NCBI RefSeq assembly: GCF_024171645.1
Contig: NZ_JALKAC010000005.1
Location: 294,743 to 358,742, forward strand
Length of the DNA: 64,000 nt
Direction: 5' to 3'
Source of the DNA: Flavobacterium sp. HSC-32F16
GTDB taxonomy: Bacteria; Bacteroidota; Bacteroidia; Flavobacteriales; Flavobacteriaceae
The notes beneath the pieces are model-generated. The model was not told the DNA's origin, made no database searches, and was given only the letters and a program-made list of their open reading frames with translations. The number at the start of each line of letters is the position of its first letter. Position 1 is the stretch's first letter. Below are positions 7,638-16,715 of this stretch, piece after piece. A program made the position numbers and the translations under genes.

Positions 7638-9137
7638 TTAATTTGATATGTATCTAAAATTTCTAAATGTAACCTGACCTTCGCCAACAGCAGAAAGTCC
7701 TAAACGCAGGCTCATAAAACCGCTTAAAACATTATGGTGAAATGCCGAAACTTCGGCTGAATTTTCAATTTTTGTCCACTCTTTTCCGTCGATGCTGTAA
7801 AACATATTTACAAGCTGTTCTTTCTTTTCTAAACGAAGAAACAAATGTGTTTTGTTAATCCCTTTTTGAGTAGGAAACTGCCAGGATCTTAGAATCGCCA
7901 GAATATTTTCTTTATCGGCTGCGATTCCGGTGTACAATTTACTGTCGTAAAACAAGATAAGTCCTGCCGTGGTATTTCCTTCTATTTCGACTTCTACTTC
8001 GGCGGTATAAGAATGGTCGGGAGGCGTGCATAAAAGCGGTGAGCTTTCGCCGATGTTTTTTCCTTTGGCTTTAAGCTGTAAACCGTTATTGGTAAGTTTG
8101 AATCTTTGCGAATCAAATTCATTAAAAAACTGCCATTGTGGTTTGAGTTCTGATGCTGCAAAATTATCTGAAAGTGTGAAATTGCTTTTACTATTTTTTC
8201 CTGCGGGTTTCTTAATTGGTTCTTCGGTTTTGATATTTTCCGGACTTTTAAACCAACCGTCTTTTGTCCATTCTACAGGTTCTAAAAGTGTCTGGCGCCC
8301 CATATTGTGATAGCCGTTTTCGTAACCGTGAAAAACCATCCACCAGTTTCCGTTTATGTCATCGATTAGGGTTGAATGCCCTTTTGACCACCATTTTTCT
8401 GATTTATCTTTTGTGCGGATAATGGGATTGTTGGGTGAATTTTCCCAAGGTCCTAAAGGCGATTTTGATCTTGCCGAAATTACCATATGACTTGTAGCCG
8501 GACCGGCCGTTCCTCCTTCGGCAACGGTTAGGTAATAATAATTACCGTGTTTGAGCACTTTTGGTCCTTCCATACAAAAACATTCAATTGACCATTCTGA
8601 TGGAATTTTCCATCCGTCATAAACATGTTTGCCTTTTCCGGAAACGGATAAACCATCTTTTGATAACGGAACATAATCTCCGTTACTGAAATAGAGATAT
8701 CGATTTTCTTTTTCGTCTGTAAAATGTCCCGGATCGATATTTCCAATTTTTAAATCTATAGGATCGCTCCAAGGTCCGTTGATGGAATCTGCCCAAACTA
8801 CATAATTGGTTTCGTTAGCCGGAAAATAGATGTAGAATTTATTGTTATATTTTACCAAATCAGGTGCCCAGACTGAACCTACACTTTTTTTAAGTGCATG
8901 AGTAACGGGTTTCCAGTTCACCAAATCTTTAGAAGTCCAAATTAATAATCCCGGATAATAATTGAATGACGAATGTACAATGTAATAATCTTCGCCATCC
9001 CGAATAAGAGAAGGATCTGCATAGTCTCCCGTAAATATGGGATTCTGGTAAAATCCATCGGGCACTTTTGCATTTTGCTGCTGTGCCGTAATTGTAAATG
9101 AGAAGGAGAATAGAAGGATGAGAATGGTATTTTTCAT
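7638..9137 (-). CDS. GH43 family enzyme (probable alpha-L-arabinofuranosidase or beta-xylosidase)
   Basis: The protein has a signal peptide (MKNTILILLFSFSFTITAQQ), a five-bladed GH43 propeller to about residue 320, and a C-terminal beta-sandwich of the kind often fused to GH43. Catalytic residues are visible: the base Asp in GDYADPSLIRDG (near 42), the pKa-modulating Asp in GNIDPGHF (near 138) and the acid Glu in CMEGPKVLKHG (near 190). In xyloglucan loci GH43 enzymes remove L-arabinofuranose side residues; a beta-xylosidase role cannot be excluded. The ATG at 9137 is chosen because the longer frame starts with TTG only two codons upstream. The stop of the esterase gene is 12 bp away, so the two genes are probably co-translated. 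Confidence 0.88.
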   Translation of the reverse strand: MKNTILILLFSFSFTITAQQQNAKVPDGFYQNPIFTGDYADPSLIRDGEDYYIVHSSFNYYPGLLIWTSKDLVNWKPVTHALKKSVGSVWAPDLVKYNNKFYIYFPANETNYVVWADSINGPWSDPIDLKIGNIDPGHFTDEKENRYLYFSNGDYVPLSKDGLSVSGKGKHVYDGWKIPSEWSIECFCMEGPKVLKHGNYYYLTVAEGGTAGPATSHMVISARSKSPLGPWENSPNNPIIRTKDKSEKWWSKGHSTLIDDINGNWWMVFHGYENGYHNMGRQTLLEPVEWTKDGWFKSPENIKTEEPIKKPAGKNSKSNFTLSDNFAASELKPQWQFFNEFDSQRFKLTNNGLQLKAKGKNIGESSPLLCTPPDHSYTAEVEVEIEGNTTAGLILFYDSKLYTGIAADKENILAILRSWQFPTQKGINKTHLFLRLEKKEQLVNMFYSIDGKEWTKIENSAEVSAFHHNVLSGFMSLRLGLSAVGEGQVTFRNFRYISN

Positions 9138-9149
9138 ATTCAAAAAAAA

Positions 9150-11096
9150 TTACTTGCTGATTTTATATTTCTCATTCTCTGTAATCATTTCCCAATTATC
9201 GGTTCTAAATGGCGATGCCGGGAATTTTTCTTTATTAAAAAGATTGATTTCGGTATCATCGTCTGCCCAGCCGTAATGAACGGCAGCAGGATTTTGAACC
9301 TGATCGCTGGAAACTATTATTTTGTTGTCTTTTATTATCGCTTTCGCGGAATGAAAAATTTTGTCTGCACCAGCAATTTCAAAACCTTTTAATTCATCTT
9401 TATTTGGCGTTGATAATCCGCTGCCAATATTATCGAAAGTCAAAATAATCTGATTACCTTTTATTTCCTTCGATTTATAAGCTGGCCCGCTGTGAACTTG
9501 TTTTTTGCCGTAAATAGTATTCATCGCAATTGCTGCCAAACGCAATCCAATGTCTTGTTTATTGGTTGGATGAATATCTTTTGCATTTCCAATATCAGTC
9601 GTAACGGCCATTCCTGTATTTGGTACTTTTAAAGTTTCAGCCTGCGCTTCACGAAGTTCTGCCCATCGGCTTCCTTTTTGACTGTTTCCTCCAAATTCAT
9701 CAAAAGTGGATAATTGAACGAAATAAAAAGGAAAATCGCCTTGTTTGAACTTATTTCTCCAATCCTGAATTAGTAACGGAAATGATTTTTTATATTCTTT
9801 TGATCTCCAAACATTGGCTTCGCCCTGATACCACAAAACGCCTTGAAACGCATATGGCACTAACGGATTTACCATAGCATTGTATAATAATGACGGATAA
9901 CTGTTTGGCGAAACTTCGATTCTTACTTTTACTACATTGAATTTCCATAGTCCTTCCAACGGTAAATTTGAATCTTTAAAATCGATTTTTAAATCGGCCG
10001 GATCGCCGTAAATACCGCCTCCGCCACTGTAATCTGTAATTCGTACTGCGATTACGTTTGTTCCTTCTTTTAAAACATTTGCAGGAATTTTGTAAACCCT
10101 TAGTTTGTCCCAAAGATTATTGGTTCCTATTTCAACTCCGTTTATATAGGTTTTGTCTTCGTCGTCTACTTTTGCTAAATGCAGAACGGCTTCTTTTTTA
10201 GCTTGTTCGGCGGTTAAAACAATTGTTTTTCGCATCCAGACGATTCCGTCGATATTTCCTAATTGCTGGTTTTCCCAAAGTGACGGCACTTTTATTTCCT
10301 GCCAGTTTTTATCCTGAAAATTGAGTTCTTTAAACTGGTTTTCGTTTTCCATAGAAACATCAAAACCTTGTACTTTTTTCAGATTTTCTAAAATCGATTT
10401 TTTATAGTTTTCAAAAACAGCATCCATATCAACAACCGGAACATCGGCAATCATGGCTTTAAAATCGGGGCTGTTTTGAAATGCTTCACGGCTTGTCCAG
10501 GTTTCTACATTGGTTCCGCCCCAGGAAGTATTGATAATTCCGATTGGAATTTTTAATTCTGAATATAGTTTTCTGGCAAAATAATACCCAACGGCTGTAA
10601 AATTCCCAACGGTTTCTTTATTTGCTGTTTCCCATTTTCCGGCTTTTAAATCGTCTTTTGGTTTGCCGCTTAAATCTTGTGCAGTTCCAAAATGACGAAT
10701 CATTGGATAATCTGAATTTTTAATTTCTTCGGATGCATTCATGGTTTTGAAAACCTGAAATTCCATATTCGATTGTCCGCTGCAAATCCAGACTTCACCA
10801 ACCAAAACATTTTTAATGGTGATTTTATTTTTTCCGATGATGATTAACTCAAAAGGACCGCCGGCTTTTTCGGGATTCAAATTAAGAGTCCATTTTCCGT
10901 TTTTATCGGTCGTGGTTTTTTGAATTTGTTTATTAAAATGGACTTCTATTTTTTCATTCGCGTCAGCAAAACCCCAAATTGGAATTTTCTTGTTCCTTTG
11001 CAGCACCATTCCGTCTGAAAACAATAAAGGCATTGTGACATTAGCATTAACAAATACGCTAAATATCAACAAAATAGACAGAAAATGTTTTTTCAT
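9150..11096 (-). CDS. SGNH-type acetylesterase, sialate O-acetylesterase-like (CE20-like)
   Basis: This 648-residue secreted esterase has a signal peptide ending near VFVNA. The nucleophile Ser lies in the SGNH block WICSGQSNMEF (near residue 106) and the Asp-x-His pair in DIHPTNKQD (near 505). A GH2-like sugar-binding beta-sandwich (about residues 260-380, around NQQLGNIDGIVWMRKTI) is inserted in the catalytic domain. Enzymes of this layout in xyloglucan loci remove O-acetyl groups from galactose residues so that glycosidases can act. It is annotated in many genomes as sialate O-acetylesterase, but the neighbours here make a plant-glycan role far more likely. It is coupled to GH43 downstream. 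Confidence 0.85.
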   Translation of the reverse strand: MKKHFLSILLIFSVFVNANVTMPLLFSDGMVLQRNKKIPIWGFADANEKIEVHFNKQIQKTTTDKNGKWTLNLNPEKAGGPFELIIIGKNKITIKNVLVGEVWICSGQSNMEFQVFKTMNASEEIKNSDYPMIRHFGTAQDLSGKPKDDLKAGKWETANKETVGNFTAVGYYFARKLYSELKIPIGIINTSWGGTNVETWTSREAFQNSPDFKAMIADVPVVDMDAVFENYKKSILENLKKVQGFDVSMENENQFKELNFQDKNWQEIKVPSLWENQQLGNIDGIVWMRKTIVLTAEQAKKEAVLHLAKVDDEDKTYINGVEIGTNNLWDKLRVYKIPANVLKEGTNVIAVRITDYSGGGGIYGDPADLKIDFKDSNLPLEGLWKFNVVKVRIEVSPNSYPSLLYNAMVNPLVPYAFQGVLWYQGEANVWRSKEYKKSFPLLIQDWRNKFKQGDFPFYFVQLSTFDEFGGNSQKGSRWAELREAQAETLKVPNTGMAVTTDIGNAKDIHPTNKQDIGLRLAAIAMNTIYGKKQVHSGPAYKSKEIKGNQIILTFDNIGSGLSTPNKDELKGFEIAGADKIFHSAKAIIKDNKIIVSSDQVQNPAAVHYGWADDDTEINLFNKEKFPASPFRTDNWEMITENEKYKISK

Positions 11097-11125
11097 ATCT
11101 CATAATTTAAAATAGTTAAAACTAC

Positions 11126-11191
11126 ATAAGTGATATAAGAAAACATAAATTCAAAATTGAGTTTAAACTTAAATTATCTTATATCACTTAT
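11126..11191. repeat. Long hairpin between GH5 and the esterase gene
   Basis: ATAAGTGATATAAGA (11126-11140) pairs perfectly with 11177-11191. The loop holds a further imperfect inverted pair (AAATTGAGTTT/AAACTTAAATT), so the whole element can fold as one long stem. It separates two transcript segments of the PUL. Confidence 0.65.
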
Positions 11192-11209
11192 ATGGTTTAG
11201 AAAGTTTTT

Positions 11210-12718
11210 TTACTGTAATCCTTCTTTCAAAGCGGTCAAGGCCTGAGTATCAAAAACGGTGTTATCACTTCTTTTAAAAATTCCAAAACCGTTATCTCCA
11301 GTACTTCCTTCGTCCCAATAAAAAGGTAATAATCCGTTTGCCCGAGCTGTTTTTACCACCGTTTTTAAATAATAGGCTCTCGAAGCTAAATGTAAAGTTA
11401 AAGCATCTCCCGTTAAACTCGTTCTTCTGATTGCTCCAAACTCTCCTAATAAAACCGGAATCCCTTTATCTACGAATTGGGTTTTCATTAATTTGAAATT
11501 TTTATCTAAATCTGCTTCTTCACCCCAGCTTGCATTACGTTCTGTATCAGTAGCTGAATGATATCCTGAACCCCAATAATAGAACATTTTACCCCAGGAT
11601 TCATCTTTGGTTAAACCGGCAAAATTCCACGGTGTATAATAATGAACTTCAACCATCATTCGGCTAGCTGCTGTATCTGTTGGTAAAACGGTCATTAATT
11701 TATTTGTTTTTTCAATGTCGGTTGTTGGTCCCTGAACTACTAAAGTACGATATGCATTTTTTCCTCCTGTTGAACGAACAGCATTAATGAAAGTTTGATG
11801 ATACGATGTTAAAACAGCCATTTGTGCTGCATCTTCAACAGCAGGTTCGTTGGCGCTGGCAAAAAGTAAATGTTCGTCGAAGTCACGTAAGTGTGTGGCA
11901 ATTTGTTCCCAGAAAGCTTTTTGCCTGGCATTGTTTTCTTCTTTTTTGGCTTCGGTAATATTATTTTCCAGCCAGCCGCCGTCCCAGTGAATATTCACCA
12001 AAACATACATATCATTATCAACACAATATTGTACAACTTCTTTAACTCGGTTAAGCCAAACGGTTTGGATTTGAGCTGTTGAAGCATTTGCTAAATTTTG
12101 ATTCCAAGAACATGGAATTCTAATGGCATTAAATCCATTTGCTTTTACAGCATCGATCAACGCTTTTGTAACTTTTGGATTTCCCCAAGCAGTTTCTCCG
12201 CCTGTTGCTTCCATTGTGTTTCCGATATTCCATCCTAGTTTTATTTTAGCCGCTAACTGTACCGCATTACTTGACATTCCGGTTTGGTCTGCCGCAATTG
12301 GATTGGTATTGTAACTTGGATATAAACCCGCAACAACTGCACCTCCTGCCTGAGAAACCGCAATTTGTATTGGCGAAGTTTCATCGGAAGTAAGAGTAAT
12401 AACTGCTGTTCTCGCTTCTTTTCCAGTATTTTCTAACGCTGCAATTTTTACTAAAACTGATCCTGTAACACCAGAAGTCTGGCTTAGTTCGAGCCATTTA
12501 GCATCGGTACTGCTTATTTTCCATGTTCTGGCATTTGTTGTCACTTTTATATTGACCTCATTTGCTGTGTTGGCAAAATCGATTTTATTGGCATCAACCG
12601 TAAGTGTTTTTTCAGTTGTTTTCTCTGCTTCTTCCTTATCAGAGCTGCAGGCCCAAATACTTAAAAAAGAAAAACACAATACAAAACTAAAGAGGTAACC
12701 TTTGATTATCTTTTCCAT
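11210..12718 (-). CDS. BACON-GH5 endo-glucanase, probable endo-xyloglucanase (GH5_4-like)
   Basis: The ATG at 12718 gives a lipoprotein signal (MEKIIKGYLFSFVLCFSFLS then IWAC). An earlier frame start at 12772 overlaps the GH3 gene and is rejected. A BACON domain follows at about residues 38-122 and spaces the enzyme from the cell surface. The GH5 barrel contains LGWNIGNTMEATGGETAWGN, typical of subfamily 4, the acid/base Glu in ASANEP (near 289) and the nucleophile Glu in LLGEFGAIRR (near 424). This is the only backbone-cleaving enzyme of the locus and should cut xyloglucan at the outer membrane surface into pieces for SusC/D. It starts 1 bp after the GH3 stop. Confidence 0.92.
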   Translation of the reverse strand: MEKIIKGYLFSFVLCFSFLSIWACSSDKEEAEKTTEKTLTVDANKIDFANTANEVNIKVTTNARTWKISSTDAKWLELSQTSGVTGSVLVKIAALENTGKEARTAVITLTSDETSPIQIAVSQAGGAVVAGLYPSYNTNPIAADQTGMSSNAVQLAAKIKLGWNIGNTMEATGGETAWGNPKVTKALIDAVKANGFNAIRIPCSWNQNLANASTAQIQTVWLNRVKEVVQYCVDNDMYVLVNIHWDGGWLENNITEAKKEENNARQKAFWEQIATHLRDFDEHLLFASANEPAVEDAAQMAVLTSYHQTFINAVRSTGGKNAYRTLVVQGPTTDIEKTNKLMTVLPTDTAASRMMVEVHYYTPWNFAGLTKDESWGKMFYYWGSGYHSATDTERNASWGEEADLDKNFKLMKTQFVDKGIPVLLGEFGAIRRTSLTGDALTLHLASRAYYLKTVVKTARANGLLPFYWDEGSTGDNGFGIFKRSDNTVFDTQALTALKEGLQ

Positions 12719-12719
12719 A

Positions 12720-14954
12720 TTATTTGATTGTAAAGTTGATTTCCTTTTTAATATCTCTTGATGAATTTCCAATTTTCAAACTATATTTTCCAGTTTCAAC
12801 TACCCATTTTTTAGAAGCTACGTCATAATACGCTAATTCTTTTACAGGAAGTTTAATGCTAACCGTTTCAGATGATCCAGCTTTTACCAATACTTTTGCA
12901 AACCCTTTTAATTCTTTTGAAGCACGGGTTACTTTTGAATCTAATTTTGAAGAATACACCTGAACAACTTCTTTCCCATCTGCTTTTCCTGTGTTTTTTA
13001 CTTCAACAGAAACTGAAATAGTTTCATTTTGAGCATAAGACGTTTTATCTGTTTTAGCATTTTCTAAAGCAAAAGTGGTGTATGATAATCCGTATCCGAA
13101 AGGATATAATGGAGCCACATTTTTTGTATCAAACCAACGGTATCCTACCAAAATTCCTTCAGCATAATTAACCGTTTTATCTCCTGGAAAGCTGTTTGTC
13201 GCGTGCGCTGGAGAATCCATTAGTTTTTTTGGCATTGTCCAAGGCAGTTTTCCTGACGGATTTACTTTTCCTAACAGAACATCGGCTAAAGCATTTCCTC
13301 CTTCAGAACCATTAAACCAAGTCCATACCAAAGCTGACGTTTTTTTACTGACTGCATCAATATCAAAAGGTGCTCCGGCAACAAAAACTACAATCGTTTT
13401 TGGATTTACGGCCAATACTTTTTGAATTAATTCTTCTTGCCCGAATGGCAATTTTAAATCTCTTCTGTCTGATGCTTCTGTTTCATAATCACGGTTTGAA
13501 CCGGCAAAAATAATTGCAACATCAGATTTCTTTGCTGCTTCAACCGCTTCCTGAACTTTTGCAGGATCTAACTGGTCTATTGTTACCGGACCGTTTGAAG
13601 TAATGTTTCCTAAGTTTCCTTTATTTTTTTCATCATAACGCTCTAAATATCCTTCGGCGTAATTGATTTTAACTGAAGATGGTAATCTGTTTTTTAAACC
13701 TTCAAGAGGTGTAATTTCTCTTTTGGTTTTTACGCCTGCCCCAAATCCGCCAAGAGCATTTTTCTTTGTGGCATTATTTCCAATTACAGCAATAGATTTC
13801 ACTCCGTCTAACTTTAAAGGCAGTACGTTGTTTTCATTTTTTAATAAAACCACTGATTCTGCAGCAATTTTGTAGGCATCCTGATAATGTGCTTCGGTTG
13901 AAATACTTCCTTTTACACGTTCTTTTCCGCCCATTGCTTTTACCTGAAATAATACGCGTAAAATTCTTTTTACGTGTTTATCGATTTCTGCTTCTGTGAT
14001 TTCTTTATTTTTTGCTGCGGCGATTAATTTATCAGCAAGGAAAAATTCATTGAAAGGTTTTGGAGTTCCCATTTCAATATCCAATCCGTTTTCAAGTGAT
14101 TTTACTGTAGAGTGCACCGCTGCCCAATCTGAAACTACAACGCCTTTAAACCCCCATTCGTCACGAAGGATTTTATTCAGCATATAATCGTTTTCACATA
14201 AATATTCTCCTCTAAATTTATTGTAAGCGCCCATTACGGCATAGGCATGACCTTCTTTAACGGCTGCTTCAAAAGTAGGCAGATAAATTTCACGAAGTGT
14301 ACGCTCATCAATTTGCACATCAACAAAATCACGATTGGTTTCCTGATTGTTGGCTGCGTAATGTTTTATACAAGCCATTACGTCATTATCCTGTAAGCCT
14401 ACAACCAAAGGCACTGTGATTTTTTTATTCAAAAATGGATCTTCAGTCATATATTCGTAAGTTCGTCCTCCAAGCGGCGTTCTTACAATATTAATTGCAG
14501 GAGAAAGTAACATATCTTTGTCTCTGGCGCGTAATTCCTGTCCTACACTATTCCCGAAAGTATAAGCCATTTCTGTATTCCATGTTGCGGCCAAAGCACC
14601 TCCTGCCGGATAATAAGTAGCAAAATCATTGGTTAAACCTGCCGGAGCCCAATTGTCACGAGAAATTTCTTCACGAACACCAAGCGGTCCGTCGGCCATT
14701 TTTAGTTCCGGAATTCCCAAACGTTTTACACCGCCGCTGGTAAACATACTGTTTCCGTGCAGCATTCCAATTTTTTCCTCAAGTGTCATTTGAGAAACTA
14801 ATTTATCTATTTCGGCATCGTATTCTGATCCGATTTCTTTTCCCTGATATTCTTTCTTAACAGATTCAGAACCTGAATTTTGTGTTTCATTTTTGCACGA
14901 AACAAAAAACATAAGCGTCAGCGCCGCTGAGAAGTATATAAATTTGTTTTTCAT
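12720..14954 (-). CDS. GH3 beta-glucosidase
   Basis: This 744-residue lipoprotein (signal with lipobox FVSC, Cys near residue 20) has the usual GH3 order: TIM barrel with the nucleophile Asp in VVVSDWAAVH (near 275), alpha/beta sandwich domain (about 370-620, with IFAGSNRDYETEASDR), and a fibronectin type III-like domain at the C terminus. It should act in the periplasm and release glucose from the backbone once side chains have been removed. Some GH3 enzymes act on xylosides, but this domain set and the locus favour beta-glucosidase. The gene is tightly linked to GH5 downstream and lies 38 bp after GH39, with no hairpin between them. Confidence 0.93.
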   Translation of the reverse strand: MKNKFIYFSAALTLMFFVSCKNETQNSGSESVKKEYQGKEIGSEYDAEIDKLVSQMTLEEKIGMLHGNSMFTSGGVKRLGIPELKMADGPLGVREEISRDNWAPAGLTNDFATYYPAGGALAATWNTEMAYTFGNSVGQELRARDKDMLLSPAINIVRTPLGGRTYEYMTEDPFLNKKITVPLVVGLQDNDVMACIKHYAANNQETNRDFVDVQIDERTLREIYLPTFEAAVKEGHAYAVMGAYNKFRGEYLCENDYMLNKILRDEWGFKGVVVSDWAAVHSTVKSLENGLDIEMGTPKPFNEFFLADKLIAAAKNKEITEAEIDKHVKRILRVLFQVKAMGGKERVKGSISTEAHYQDAYKIAAESVVLLKNENNVLPLKLDGVKSIAVIGNNATKKNALGGFGAGVKTKREITPLEGLKNRLPSSVKINYAEGYLERYDEKNKGNLGNITSNGPVTIDQLDPAKVQEAVEAAKKSDVAIIFAGSNRDYETEASDRRDLKLPFGQEELIQKVLAVNPKTIVVFVAGAPFDIDAVSKKTSALVWTWFNGSEGGNALADVLLGKVNPSGKLPWTMPKKLMDSPAHATNSFPGDKTVNYAEGILVGYRWFDTKNVAPLYPFGYGLSYTTFALENAKTDKTSYAQNETISVSVEVKNTGKADGKEVVQVYSSKLDSKVTRASKELKGFAKVLVKAGSSETVSIKLPVKELAYYDVASKKWVVETGKYSLKIGNSSRDIKKEINFTIK

Positions 14955-14992
14955 TGATTGTGGTTTTTAGTTTTGAGATTATAGTTATAGAA

Positions 14993-16573
14993 TTACTGTT
15001 TTACAAATCTGAACATATAAACATCATTTTCGTTAATGGTAATTTCTCTGCTAAATGTTCCTTTTGCATCTATTTTTATTTTTTCTTTAGAGAGTAAACA
15101 ATCTTTGTTTTTCTCTTTAAGAAGTTCTACTTGTTCTCTGCTAAGCTGTTTCGGGCTTTTCATCGCCATATAATCGGCATAAACATCATGTGTTTTGTAC
15201 CCCACTTTGTAGATTTCCAGATCGTATTTTCCTTTTGCTAAATGGTCTAGTTCAATTTTCACAATACCTTTTGCTTTTGCTGGATTATCCTGAAGATAAA
15301 AGGTTTGATTTAAAACTTTATCACCCGGATGTGTATTGGTAAAATCCCAGAATAAAAGCTGCACATCACCTTTTTCATTTTTAGTTATCCACGAATTTTT
15401 ATCTGCATTCTGAAGTTCTGTTTCTCCTAATTTATTCATCAAATAATAAGAGAAATAGGCTGGCTTTTTAATTCCCTGCGTATTCAACAATCCAAAACCG
15501 CCGTGAAAGGGTGTAAATCTTGGTCCGGCTTCTTCAAAAATATCAGTAAAAACCCAATATGACATTGAGTTTGCCGCATTTCCTACTTGTTTTATTTTCT
15601 GCAAAATATATGCTGCGGAATGATAACTATCGTGAATTGGATCTGCCGGTGTGTAAGAAGAGCTCCATTCTGTATAATGCAATTCTAAATTGGGTTTTAC
15701 CGAAGCTTCGATTTGTTTTCTTGAATTTAAAATATCGCCGCTTACGCTGAATTCATCCTGACTCAAAATAGTTCCTGATGTGCCGAATTCATCCAGATAT
15801 CCATGGTTTACACCGTAAGTATGTGTTGAAATAAAATCAATTGGTACTTTATTTTCTTCACAAAAAGCAATGGTTTCCGGAACCCATCCTGCACCTGCCG
15901 TTGCTGGTCCGCCAACTTTATACAATGAATTCACGGCTTTTACACCGCGGGCTGCATAATCGTATAATTTAAAATATTCCTGTTGTGTTCCTGTCCAGAA
16001 ACCTGGTGATAAATTCGGTTCATTCCAAACTTCAAAATACCATGTTTTTACTTCGTCATCTCCATAACGTTCCTTAAAATGCTGAGTTAGATTTCGAACT
16101 AAATCTTCCCATTTTTTATAATCTTTTGGCGGCGTTACATTTCCCTTCCACCAAAAAATAGTTTCTTTTCCGCTTGCCAATGCATTCGGCATAAAACCTA
16201 ATTCTACAAACGGTTTCATTTTTAAACTAACAATATAATCAAACAAAACATCGACATATTGGTAATTGTATTCTGGATTTCCTTTTTCGTCTTCGCGATA
16301 AACGGCCATATCGTCTGTCAATAAACCGTGCATTCTAATATATTTAAAGCCGCATTCTTTTTTAACCAATGCCAATTGCTGCTGCCAGTCGGCACGCAGA
16401 CCTTCGTTTGCACGTCCGGCACCAATGCATTCTTTAAACATAGTGTTTAATTTTCCTGCTTCTTTATTGTAATCGACTTTTATGATTCGGTTTTCAGCAT
16501 TACTGTTTTGTCCAAACAAATTAATATTGATTAGATTAACGAAAATCAGGAATGTTATTAAAATTCTTTTCAT
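14993..16573 (-). CDS. GH39-like glycosidase (probable beta-xylosidase fold)
   Basis: The signal peptide ends near NLFGQN. The TIM barrel shows the clan GH-A pair: acid/base Glu in YFEVWNEPNLSPGFW (near residue 184) and the nucleophile Glu in LHYTEWSSSYTP (near 301). A C-terminal beta-sandwich closes the protein, as in GH39 beta-xylosidases. The substrate is not clear. GH39 is not part of the best-known gut xyloglucan loci, so here it may remove beta-linked xylose or arabinose decorations, or act on a xylan contaminant of the same cell wall. It begins the GH39-GH3-GH5 block after a palindrome. Confidence 0.85.
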   Translation of the reverse strand: MKRILITFLIFVNLININLFGQNSNAENRIIKVDYNKEAGKLNTMFKECIGAGRANEGLRADWQQQLALVKKECGFKYIRMHGLLTDDMAVYREDEKGNPEYNYQYVDVLFDYIVSLKMKPFVELGFMPNALASGKETIFWWKGNVTPPKDYKKWEDLVRNLTQHFKERYGDDEVKTWYFEVWNEPNLSPGFWTGTQQEYFKLYDYAARGVKAVNSLYKVGGPATAGAGWVPETIAFCEENKVPIDFISTHTYGVNHGYLDEFGTSGTILSQDEFSVSGDILNSRKQIEASVKPNLELHYTEWSSSYTPADPIHDSYHSAAYILQKIKQVGNAANSMSYWVFTDIFEEAGPRFTPFHGGFGLLNTQGIKKPAYFSYYLMNKLGETELQNADKNSWITKNEKGDVQLLFWDFTNTHPGDKVLNQTFYLQDNPAKAKGIVKIELDHLAKGKYDLEIYKVGYKTHDVYADYMAMKSPKQLSREQVELLKEKNKDCLLSKEKIKIDAKGTFSREITINENDVYMFRFVKQ

Positions 16574-16597
16574 ATCTGTTCGGAATTACATTGGGTT

Positions 16598-16621
16598 AGA
16601 CACACTGCTGTGCATCTCTAC
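16598..16621. repeat. Degenerate palindromic intergenic repeat
   Basis: AGACACACTGCTGTGCATCT resembles the GAGACGCA...TGCGTCTC palindromes found between flavobacterial genes; a related copy lies at 38548-38591 in this window. It is too short to define its borders. Confidence 0.45.
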
Positions 16622-16663
16622 GAATTACGTTTCTATAAATTGTTCGTAATTGTTCTGTTGAGT

Positions 16664-16696
16664 AAACCTGACAGGTTTTTAAAACCTGTCAGGTTT
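16664..16696. repeat. Palindrome of the AAACCTGACAGG type between GH97 and GH39
   Basis: AAACCTGACAGGTTT (16664-16678) pairs perfectly with 16682-16696 across a 3-nt loop. The arms themselves are partly palindromic. It lies in the PUL transcript between the GH97 stop and the GH39 start. Confidence 0.75.
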
Positions 16697-16715
16697 GACA
16701 TTCTATATCTAAAAA

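Noticed and set aside
9150..11096. A true sialic acid esterase role
   Set aside because: No sialidase or sialate catabolic gene is nearby, whereas the gene is embedded in a plant xyloglucan locus.
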